A stretch of 5,288 nucleotides of DNA from Asaia bogorensis. Its GTDB lineage: Bacteria > Pseudomonadota > Alphaproteobacteria > Acetobacterales > Acetobacteraceae. The notes under the pieces were generated by a model. The model was not told the DNA's origin and searched no databases. It worked only from the letters and a program-made list of their open reading frames with translations. The position numbers and the translations under genes are program-made. Below are positions 1 to 5,258 of this stretch, piece after piece. Every line of letters starts with the position of its first letter. Position 1 is the stretch's first letter. The stretch is taken from NCBI GenBank assembly GCA_945871455.1, contig CAMBXJ010000331.1:1-5288 (forward strand). Direction: 5' to 3'.

Positions 1-1448
1 CCGCCGCCGAAGCGAACGCCGCCGAAATGGGCGAATTCCGGACGTCGTTCCAGCAACAATCGCACCAGTTTCAGGTAGTTCTTGTTCCACCGGACGGTAA
101 TCCCGTATTCGGCGACGCCGCCGAAGCCGGCCATGACGCGATCGTCCAGGTTCTCGAACAGGGTTTCGGTCACCCGAACCGGGGTGGTCGGATCGATCCC
201 CAGCGGCTCTATCTTCAGACCGTCCACCGCAACGACCGTATGGCCGTCGTTCATCAGGTGATGCGCCAGGGTGAAACCGGCCGGACCAAGCCCGACGATC
301 AGCACCTTGCGGCCGCTGTCCGGGCGCGGCAGCGGGCGGCGGATATCCAGCGGATTCCAACGCGTCAGCAACGCGTAAATCTCAAAACCCCACGGCAGAG
401 CCAGGACATCGCGCAGGATATGCGTCTCGGCCTGCGGAATATCGACCGGTTCCTGCTTCTGGTAAATGCACGCCTTCATGCAGTCGTTACAGATCCGATG
501 CCCGGTGGCCGCCATCATCGGATTGTCGATGGCGATGGTGGCGAACGCGCCCAGCACGTGGCCGCCCGCACGCAACATGTGCATCTCGCTGATTTTCTCG
601 TCCAGCGGGCAGCCGGCCAGGGTCACGCCGAAGGGCGATTTCTGGAACGCGCCGGTCTTGCGATCCTTCAGGCCGGTGCTGCACGAATCCTTCCCCTGGA
701 CATGGCACAAGATGCAGTAGTTGACCTGGTCCAGAGCCTGCTGGGTGTTCATGCCGGGATCGGTCAGAGCGAATCCCTCCCGGTGACGCCATTCATGCTC
801 CGGCAGGCGCAGCATGGTCACGCCGTCACGCTCGATCGTTTCCACGGGAACCAGATGCGCCGGGTCGACCCGATGCGGCACCCGGAACAGCGTGCCCCCG
901 CGATGCGCCATTCGGCCCGCCGGGGTCAGGGTCGCCCAGGCCGCGTAGCGCTGCGCGATGTCGAGCGCGTCAGTGTCGGCCGCCGCATCCCACCCCGCGA
1001 CCGCGGTTGCGAACCCAGGCTCCGTCAGGGCCGCCCCCATCCGCGCTTCCAAGGCCAGGCGCAATGCCGGACCGTCGAACCCGGTCGGATCGGGGTGCTT
1101 CTTGACCGCCTGGCGCTGCACGAACAGGCGCTTGCAGGCATGTACGGGATCCAGATCGGCGGTGCGGCGCGCGAGCGCCAGCGTCTGGGTCTCGATGGCG
1201 AACAAGGTTGCGACGAATTGGTCCAGATGCGGTCCCAGGGCGACGACCAGATCGCTCTCTTGCTTCCGGGCCAACGCATCGGGTGCGGCCCGCGCGGCCA
1301 GCAATCGCGTGTGCAGACCGGGATCGTCCGCGATCAGGCGGTCGAGAAAGGCGCGGTCCAGGCGCACCAACCCGTCCCTGCCCGCCAGATCGGCCAAGGC
1401 GAACCCGAACCCCAGGGCCGGATTTTCAGCGTTCATCACGTCATCCAT
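1..1448 (-). CDS. Large GltD-like Fe-S / pyridine-nucleotide oxidoreductase, 3' part missing
   Basis: This is an open frame of 482 codons with no stop, cut off by the left edge, so the C-terminus is not visible. Residues 1-240 are mostly charged and helical-looking and match nothing I recognise. Residues 242-345 resemble the N-terminal 4Fe-4S domain of glutamate synthase small subunit and dihydropyrimidine dehydrogenase. They show CILCHVQGKDSC (C245, C248, C256), GCPLDEKISEMH (C280) and CNDCMKAC (C320, C323, C327), followed by a PVDIPQAE stretch like GltD's PV-I-x-x-E. A Rossmann motif VGLGPAGF follows at 385-392, as expected for FAD or NAD(P)H binding. Family knowledge suggests a cytoplasmic electron-transfer oxidoreductase; the substrate is unknown. 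ATG 1448 gives the longest frame and overlaps the marR-like stop by 8 bp. ATG 1436, with a weak GGA seven bases upstream, is an equally good start. Oddities are the long N-terminal region and a 23-residue gap between the third and fourth cysteines. Confidence 0.85.
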   Translation of the reverse strand, partial: MDDVMNAENPALGFGFALADLAGRDGLVRLDRAFLDRLIADDPGLHTRLLAARAAPDALARKQESDLVVALGPHLDQFVATLFAIETQTLALARRTADLDPVHACKRLFVQRQAVKKHPDPTGFDGPALRLALEARMGAALTEPGFATAVAGWDAAADTDALDIAQRYAAWATLTPAGRMAHRGGTLFRVPHRVDPAHLVPVETIERDGVTMLRLPEHEWRHREGFALTDPGMNTQQALDQVNYCILCHVQGKDSCSTGLKDRKTGAFQKSPFGVTLAGCPLDEKISEMHMLRAGGHVLGAFATIAIDNPMMAATGHRICNDCMKACIYQKQEPVDIPQAETHILRDVLALPWGFEIYALLTRWNPLDIRRPLPRPDSGRKVLIVGLGPAGFTLAHHLMNDGHTVVAVDGLKIEPLGIDPTTPVRVTETLFENLDDRVMAGFGGVAEYGITVRWNKNYLKLVRLLLERRPEFAHFGGVRFGG

Positions 1449-1905
1449 CAGGAAAGCAGACCATTTTGCGCAGCAGGGAGAGGAATACGCCTCTTTCGTC
1501 CGGCGAGAGGGGCGACAACGCATCGTCGTGGGCTCGCTGGGCGCATGCCTCGGTTGCGACAACCAGCTTTATGCCGGCCTCTGTCGGGCTGAGCACGATC
1601 GTGCGTCGATCCAGCGGGTCGGGCGCCCCGACCAGCAGCCCGCGCAGCATCAACCGCCGCACCACGCCCTGCACGGTTGCCGGGTCCATCGCGACCAGGC
1701 GGCCGAGATGGTTCTGCGTCGTGCGCCCCACCCGCACCGCCTTGTGCAGCGCGGCGAACTGGGTCGGTGTCAGCCCGTGTTCCGCCGCCGCTTCGGTAAA
1801 AATCGCGACATGGCGTTGATGGGCCTTGCGCAAAAGAAATCCGACATGGAATTCGAGTGCAAAATCGTCATCGGATGCGGACAAGGCTTGTTCCCGGACC
1901 AACAT
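1441..1905 (-). CDS. MarR-family transcriptional regulator
   Basis: This 154-residue protein has the usual MarR length and layout. A helical dimerisation segment spans about 14-40. The winged helix-turn-helix spans about 45-111: GLTPTQFAALHKAV, then recognition helix DPATVQGVVRRLMLRGLL (74-91), then the wing DPLDRRTIVLSPTEAG (96-111), which is the classic MarR D-x-x-D-R-R signature. A C-terminal helix follows. MarR proteins are dimeric cytoplasmic DNA-binding regulators, commonly repressors relieved by small aromatic ligands or oxidation. Here C121 and C150 are the only cysteines, and no ligand can be inferred. The start is ATG 1905 with a weak GAG/GAGAA-like stretch just upstream. The gene is first in an operon with the oxidoreductase, whose ATG lies inside its last codons, so it most likely controls that operon and itself. 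Confidence 0.93.
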   Translation of the reverse strand: MLVREQALSASDDDFALEFHVGFLLRKAHQRHVAIFTEAAAEHGLTPTQFAALHKAVRVGRTTQNHLGRLVAMDPATVQGVVRRLMLRGLLVGAPDPLDRRTIVLSPTEAGIKLVVATEACAQRAHDDALSPLSPDERGVFLSLLRKMVCFPDG

Positions 1906-1913
1906 TTCTCGTT

Positions 1914-1942
1914 CGTCTACGTATGAATACCCGATTGGTCAA
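1914..1942 (-). promoter_or_regulatory. Candidate sigma-70 promoter of the MarR/oxidoreductase operon
   Basis: On the minus strand TTGACC (1942-1937) is followed after 17 bases by TAGACG (1919-1914). The -35 is a good match to TTGACA and the -10 is poor. Transcription would begin very close to the MarR start codon at 1905, giving a very short leader. The local AT content is higher than in the flanking genes. The -10 area also holds TACGTA (1918-1923) and a GTAT-GA-ATAC inverted repeat (1921-1930). Placement is inference from consensus only. Confidence 0.3.
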
Positions 1943-1971
1943 GCATTTGCGGTCGTGACTGGCACCAATCG
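1932..1971. promoter_or_regulatory. Inverted repeat, candidate MarR operator
   Basis: CGATTGGT (1932-1939) is matched exactly by its complement ACCAATCG (1964-1971). The arms are 8 bp, the spacer is 24 bp and the centres lie 32 bp apart, about three helical turns. The left arm overlaps the candidate -35 box of the MarR operon. Many MarR genes are autorepressed through inverted repeats over their promoter, which would fit, but the long spacer is unlike a single classical MarR site and would rather be two half-sites on one DNA face. Confidence 0.35.
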
Positions 1972-2085
1972 CCATAATCGTAGAATGCCCTCTTTGAGTA
2001 CGACCGCGCATACGGGCAAGGCCGATATCAACAAATGGCCATGCCGACATCGGGCCTCGGGGGGGGAGAACAGCGCTGGATTGCG

Positions 2086-2101
2086 CGCGTTTCGAGACGC
2101 G
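2086..2101. repeat. 16-bp near-perfect palindrome
   Basis: CGCGTTTCGAGACGCG is self-complementary except at one base pair (a T facing a G, which would be a wobble in RNA). It sits in the middle of the divergent region, about 180 bp from either start codon. It may be a regulator site or an RNA hairpin. In such GC-rich DNA chance is a real alternative. Confidence 0.35.
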
Positions 2102-2220
2102 TCCGCCTGACAGGGCCAAGGCCGTGGCGCGAGTGGACATGGGGCTGGTGGTCCTGACGGTGCCGACATTGATCGCGTCCAGCGCACGCCCGGGGCTTGC
2201 CGACATCCGCGCCACAGGCT

Positions 2221-2259
2221 TTGTTTTCTTTCAACGTGAAATATCGAATTATGGGATTC
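2221..2259 (+). promoter_or_regulatory. AT-rich promoter/operator patch upstream of the ArsR-type gene
   Basis: This is the most AT-rich stretch of the window and lies directly before the regulator. It contains TTGTTT (2221-2226) as a possible -35 and AATTAT (2247-2252) as a possible -10, but their spacing of 20 bases is not ideal, so exact boxes are uncertain. Two inverted repeats lie within it: TTTCA-ACG-TGAAA (2229-2241) and GAAT-N6-ATTC (2246-2259). ArsR-family repressors bind short AT-rich inverted repeats over their own promoters, so autoregulation is plausible. Confidence 0.4.
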
Positions 2260-2260
2260 C

Positions 2261-2264
2261 GAGG
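2261..2264 (+). promoter_or_regulatory. Ribosome binding site that fixes the ArsR GTG start
   Basis: GAGG lies six bases before GTG 2271. It supports the short product beginning M-N-I-D-D rather than the longer frame opening at 2124, whose extra 49 residues have no regulator-like content and run through the promoter patch. Confidence 0.6.
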
Positions 2265-2270
2265 CCAACC

Positions 2271-2588
2271 GTGAACATCGACGACGCAGCCGCCCGTCTG
2301 GAAGCGCTGGGGCACCCAACCCGGCTATTGATCTATCGCGCGCTGGTCCGCGCGGGGGAACCGGGCCTGCCGGTCGGCGGATTGCAGTCGATGCTCGATG
2401 TTGGGCCATCGACGTTGTCGCATCATCTCAAGACGTTGCTGGTCGTTGGCTTGATCGTGCGGGAACGGCGCGGGACATCGCTGATCTGTCGCACCAACGA
2501 CGAGACGATGGACGCCCTGGTCGCCTTTCTGGTCGCGGAATGCCGCGCGGATGGTGGGGGCGTTACATCGGCCACCGGGCCGCGGTGA
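2271..2588 (+). CDS. ArsR/SmtB-family transcriptional regulator
   Basis: This is a 105-residue winged helix-turn-helix protein of normal ArsR size. Visible family marks are LEALGHPTRLLIYRALVRAG (10-29), helix-turn-helix LDVGPSTLSHHLKTLLVVGL (42-61), and the wing IVRERRGTSLICR (62-74). The C-terminal helix MDALVAFLVAEC follows. The protein would act as a dimeric cytoplasmic repressor. Metal- or arsenite-sensing relatives of this branch often end with adjacent cysteines near the E-C-C position. Here the sequence is E-C-R, leaving only C73 and C91, so arsenite sensing is not supported; a thiol-redox or non-metal signal is possible. The GTG start has a well placed GAGG. The gene is divergent from the MarR operon and convergent with the MFS gene, from which it is separated by 82 bp. 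The target genes are unknown. Confidence 0.9.
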   Translation: MNIDDAAARLEALGHPTRLLIYRALVRAGEPGLPVGGLQSMLDVGPSTLSHHLKTLLVVGLIVRERRGTSLICRTNDETMDALVAFLVAECRADGGGVTSATGPR

Positions 2589-2632
2589 TATGTGTGGGGA
2601 CAGTGGTCGCGGTCGATAACACACGGACGTCG

Positions 2633-2667
2633 GGTGCCGCCTCGCAGGCGACACTGTCGGCGGCGCC
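2633..2667. terminator. Stem-loop between convergent genes, possible weak terminator
   Basis: GGTGCCGCC (2633-2641) can pair with GGCGGCGCC (2659-2667), a 9-bp stem with one G-U pair and an 18-base loop that contains smaller repeats (GACA-C-TGTC at 2650-2658). It lies between the ArsR stop and the MFS stop, where a bidirectional terminator is expected. There is no clear T-tract on either strand, only TTCCT on the plus side, so intrinsic termination would be weak. Confidence 0.35.
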
Positions 2668-2670
2668 TTC

Positions 2671-3822
2671 CTATCGGACGGAGGGCACGGCCTGGCGCAC
2701 CAGGAAGCCGGTCAGCCCCAGTGCGACGACGGAGAACGCAACCCCGGCCGCGAAGACGGCAAAGTGGCTCTCCCCGGTCGCGGCGAACAGGGCCGCCAGC
2801 GCGAACGCCACGGCGGTTTGCACAATCCCGAATATCGCCGTGCAGCGCACCCACAAGGCAACCGAGGCCAGGGGCGCGAACTCCCGACAGACCGTCAACG
2901 TTACCGTTGTCGTGCCCATGGCCGAGAACCCGGCAATCGCCGCCGCCGACAGTACCAGTGCGGGGTGTGGCGCCAGGCACAGTGACAAGGCCACGACCTG
3001 GATGAAGATGCTGATCAGCAAGGTCGGGCGGCTGCCCATCCGGTCCGCGACGCGGCCACTCAGGATGCCGCCGATCATGCCGCCCAGGCCGAACAGCAGC
3101 CAGGCAATGGCTCCGGCGGTGACACCCAGGCCGAGGCCCCGGGCGGCGAGGTCCGCGAGATAGATCATCGGCGGCACCATGCCGGCGCTGTGAAACCCAT
3201 AGGTCACCAGTAACAGGATCGCGCGGGGCGGCGCGGCCTGCGTCGTGTTGGTCACACGCATGTCCGGCCAGGATCGATGCGCCAGCAGCCAAAGCGCCAG
3301 CACGGCGCCGGCGGTGGCCAGCCATGTCGCCGCCAGCCCCATCGGCAGCATGGCCGGCACCAGCAAGGCGCCGCCCGACAGGCCCAGTCCGACTCCGGCG
3401 ATGACAATGCCTCCCGCCGCACCGCGCCGGTCCGGGGGCACGCTCGCCAGGGTCGCCGGGCCGGCCAGAGCCATCAGGAAGCCACCCGCGACGCCGGCCA
3501 TGCCTCGCCACAACGAAAGCCACCAGAAGCCGCCGTTCCATGCGCAAGCGGCAAGGGACAGGGCCACCAGCGCCATCCCCAGGTCGAGCGTCCTGGGCAC
3601 GCCAATCGCGCGCGCCACCTGGCCGCCGCCCAGGGTGCCGAGCAGATATCCCGCAAGCGCGACGGCGCCCAGGGTGCCGGCCTGGCCGCCATCCACCCAA
3701 CCGGCCTGCACCATCGCGGGAAACAGCGGCACATAGGCAAAGCGCGCGAGGCCGTTGCCGGACGCGGTGGCGGCGCCGCCGGCCAGGGCGACCGCCGGAC
3801 TATACAGTCTCACATGGCCCAC
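2671..3822 (-). CDS. YbfB/YjiJ-type major facilitator superfamily transporter
   Basis: This is a 383-residue, strongly hydrophobic protein with about twelve predictable membrane spans, roughly at 8-24, 48-66, 79-95, 98-120, 136-158, 163-181, 201-219, 234-256, 268-284, 288-306, 320-346 and 352-375. A short charged central loop lies at about 182-200. The N-terminal GLARFAYVPLFPAM (24-37) is typical of the YbfB/YjiJ family, and RVADRMGSRPTL (247-258) is the usual MFS loop motif. It is an inner-membrane secondary transporter; substrates of this family are mostly unknown and none can be inferred. The start is GTG 3822, with GTG 3813 as an alternative behind a GGTGGG stretch; neither has a strong ribosome site. 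A 10-bp palindrome, CACCGCGGTG (3820-3829), covers the start. It lies 50 bp downstream of dnaN on the same strand, with no clear terminator between, so read-through is possible. Confidence 0.92.
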   Translation of the reverse strand: MGHVRLYSPAVALAGGAATASGNGLARFAYVPLFPAMVQAGWVDGGQAGTLGAVALAGYLLGTLGGGQVARAIGVPRTLDLGMALVALSLAACAWNGGFWWLSLWRGMAGVAGGFLMALAGPATLASVPPDRRGAAGGIVIAGVGLGLSGGALLVPAMLPMGLAATWLATAGAVLALWLLAHRSWPDMRVTNTTQAAPPRAILLLVTYGFHSAGMVPPMIYLADLAARGLGLGVTAGAIAWLLFGLGGMIGGILSGRVADRMGSRPTLLISIFIQVVALSLCLAPHPALVLSAAAIAGFSAMGTTTVTLTVCREFAPLASVALWVRCTAIFGIVQTAVAFALAALFAATGESHFAVFAAGVAFSVVALGLTGFLVRQAVPSVR

Positions 3823-3872
3823 CGCGGTGATCGTCGCCCAGCCACGGTGCCGCCGAGCGCCGCGGCCCGGGG

Positions 3873-4997
3873 CTATACGCGCATCGGCATCAGGACGAAC
3901 AAGGCACTGGCATCGGCCGCGTCCTGCACCACGGTGGGGGCGGAGCCATCGGCGAAGCGGAATTCGACCTGATCGCCGATCTGATCGGTGATGTCGTTCA
4001 GGTAGCGCGCCTGGAAGCCGATCTCCAACGGACCGGCATCGTATTTGACGTGATCGCCGTCCAGTTCCTCACTGGCGGTGCCCTGTTCCGGGCTGGACGC
4101 GGACAAGACCAGCAGGTCCCGTGCCAGCGACATTTTCACCGGGCGGGAGCGTTCGGACGAAATGGCCGCCACGCGTCCGACCGCATCGGCGAAATCCTTT
4201 TTGCCGACCCGCAGCACCTTGTCGTTGCCGCGCGGGATCACGCGTTCGTATTCCGGGAACGTGCCGTCGATCAGCTTGCTGGTCAGCAGGATCTGATCGG
4301 CGCGGAACTGAATGCGCGTGTCGGACAGGGCGACCTCGACGTTGCCATTCACCTCATCGAGCAGCTTGCGCAGTTCATTCACCGTCTTGCGGGGGATGAT
4401 GACGCCGGGCATCGATCCGGCGCCTTCGGGCAGAGGCTCCTCCACCCGCGCCAGCCGATGGCCATCGGTGGCGACGGCCCGCAACACCCGCACGCCATCG
4501 CTTTCGACCGCATGCAGATAGATGCCGTTGAGGTAATAGCGGGTTTCCTCGGTGCTGATGGCAAACCGGGTGCGATCGATCAGGCCGCGCAAGGTCTGCG
4601 CGGACAGGCTGAAGCGATGCGCCAGGGTGCCGGCGGTCATGGAGGGAAAATCTTCGACCGGCAGCACGACCAGGCTGGTGGCATACCGCCCGGCGCGGAG
4701 AGCCAGTTGCGCATCGCCGCCGGGATGATCCAGCTCCACCTGAGCGCCATCCGGCAGTTTGCGGACGATTTCATAGAGGGTGGAAGCGGGCGCGGTGCAG
4801 GCGCCGTTACGGGTGGTGCTGGCGGGCACGTCCTCCACGATCGCGATTTCCATATCCGTCGCGGTCAGGGTCAGTTTGCCATCCCGTACCGCGATCATGA
4901 CATTCGCCAGGATCGGGATCGTGTTGCGCCGTTCCACCACGCTCTGGCCATGGGCCAGGGCCTTCAGCAGAGTGGCACGGTCGGCCTGCAGCTTCAT
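3873..4997 (-). CDS. dnaN: DNA polymerase III sliding clamp (beta subunit)
   Basis: DnaN forms a ring-shaped dimer around DNA that tethers polymerase III and serves as a docking platform for clamp loader, MutS, Hda-like and repair polymerases. This protein is 374 residues, a normal clamp length, with three similar domains and no gaps. Recognisable marks are MKLQADRATLLKAL and ERRNTIPILANV in domain 1, RYYLNGIYLH and ATDGHRLARVEEPLP in domain 2 (the TDGHRLA stretch lines the partner-binding groove), LIDGTFPEYERVIP, and the C-terminal LFVLMPMRV, which completes the same groove. The start is ATG 4997, with GAGGAA at 5012-5007, nine bases away. A plausible promoter lies at 5125-5154, and the leader between carries three tandem 24-bp units. 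Downstream comes an MFS gene rather than recF. Nothing suggests loss of function. Confidence 0.98.
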   Translation of the reverse strand: MKLQADRATLLKALAHGQSVVERRNTIPILANVMIAVRDGKLTLTATDMEIAIVEDVPASTTRNGACTAPASTLYEIVRKLPDGAQVELDHPGGDAQLALRAGRYATSLVVLPVEDFPSMTAGTLAHRFSLSAQTLRGLIDRTRFAISTEETRYYLNGIYLHAVESDGVRVLRAVATDGHRLARVEEPLPEGAGSMPGVIIPRKTVNELRKLLDEVNGNVEVALSDTRIQFRADQILLTSKLIDGTFPEYERVIPRGNDKVLRVGKKDFADAVGRVAAISSERSRPVKMSLARDLLVLSASSPEQGTASEELDGDHVKYDAGPLEIGFQARYLNDITDQIGDQVEFRFADGSAPTVVQDAADASALFVLMPMRV

Positions 4998-5012
4998 CGT
5001 GTCACATTCCTC

Positions 5013-5084
5013 AAATCCCGGAGCGAGGCGCGCGGGAAATCCCAGAGCAGGAAGCTCGGGAAGTTCCAGAGCGTGAAGCTCGGG
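5013..5084. repeat. Three tandem 24-bp units in the dnaN leader
   Basis: Units lie at 5013-5036, 5037-5060 and 5061-5084. Each begins AA(A/G)T(C/T)CC and ends in GGG on the plus strand. Units two and three are closest: CCAGAGC, two or so variable bases, then GAAGCTCGGG. Unit one is more diverged. On the dnaN sense strand units two and three can each fold as GAGC-5 nt loop-GCTC, extended outward by CC/GG. The array ends just one base before the dnaN ribosome binding site, so it lies in the untranslated leader if the promoter at 5125-5154 is real. Confidence 0.75.
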
Positions 5085-5090
5085 CCGATT

Positions 5091-5116
5091 GTCCGCCGCG
5101 GCCGGACGGCGCGGAC
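5091..5116 (-). other. GC-rich stem-loop at the 5' end of the predicted dnaN leader
   Basis: GTCCGC (5091-5096) is complementary to GCGGAC (5111-5116). A competing pairing is GTCCG (5091-5095) with CGGAC (5103-5107). If transcription starts near 5118, the dnaN mRNA would open directly with this stem. Such 5' stems often stabilise transcripts; that role is inference. Confidence 0.35.
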
Positions 5117-5124
5117 GGGTGCGC

Positions 5125-5154
5125 AGTGTAGCAATGGGCCGTTGCCCACGCCAA
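5125..5154 (-). promoter_or_regulatory. Candidate sigma-70 promoter of dnaN
   Basis: On the minus strand TTGGCG (5154-5149) and TACACT (5130-5125) are separated by 18 bases, each matching the consensus at four of six positions. This predicts a start near 5118 and a leader of about 120 bases. Another TTGACC at 5164-5159 lacks a partner -10, and GATAAT at 5179-5174 lacks a partner -35, so further upstream promoters cannot be excluded. Confidence 0.4.
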
Positions 5155-5258
5155 GCGGGGTCAATAGCCGATTATTATCCCAAACGCTCGTTTTCCGATG
5201 CGACGGGCGCGGATTGCCGGGTTTTCGCGTCGCTGAGTGACATGTCGGCTGAAAACAC

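Larger units (their letters stand above)
1906..2270. other. Divergent intergenic control region without a convincing gene
   Basis: This 365-bp stretch separates the divergent MarR and ArsR genes. Short frames exist on both strands, but none has a ribosome binding site or a recognisable sequence. It contains the candidate MarR promoter and inverted repeat near 1914-1971, a run of eight G at 2059-2066, a 16-bp near-palindrome at 2086-2101, and an AT-rich patch at about 2220-2260 that looks like the ArsR promoter. The middle portion (about 1990-2210) is GC-rich and is unexplained. Confidence 0.7.

Noticed and set aside
1442..1444. ATG in a classic ATGA overlap with the MarR stop
   Set aside because: That ATG reads ATG-ACG-TGA and stops at once; the oxidoreductase frame uses ATG 1448 or 1436.
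27..1592. 521-codon plus-strand open frame
   Set aside because: It runs opposite the oxidoreductase and into the MarR gene. The minus-strand frame has clear Fe-S and Rossmann motifs and GC-rich codons, while the plus frame has low-complexity Arg/Gln-rich content and no ribosome site.
958..1926. Long plus-strand frame opposite the MarR gene
   Set aside because: Antisense to two well supported genes, rich in Ala/Arg/Ser, with no recognisable domain.
1985..2110. 41-residue plus-strand frame in the intergenic region
   Set aside because: No ribosome site, no recognisable sequence, and it crosses the G8 run; not distinguishable from chance.
2124..2270. 49-residue N-terminal extension of the ArsR-type protein
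   Set aside because: It would cross the AT-rich promoter patch, has no ribosome site, and family members start near M-x-I-D; GTG 2271 has a well placed GAGG.
2423..3700. 425-codon minus-strand frame over the MFS and ArsR genes
   Set aside because: Out-of-frame shadow of the transporter; it lacks membrane segments and is Arg/Gly/Pro-rich.
5175..5183. TTATCCCAA as a DnaA box upstream of dnaN
   Set aside because: Two mismatches to TTATCCACA and no second box nearby, so an origin or DnaA control is not supported.
4050..5240. 396-codon plus-strand frame containing an 8-residue repeat
   Set aside because: Antisense to dnaN. Its apparent 8-residue repeats are only the translation of the 24-bp units in the dnaN leader.
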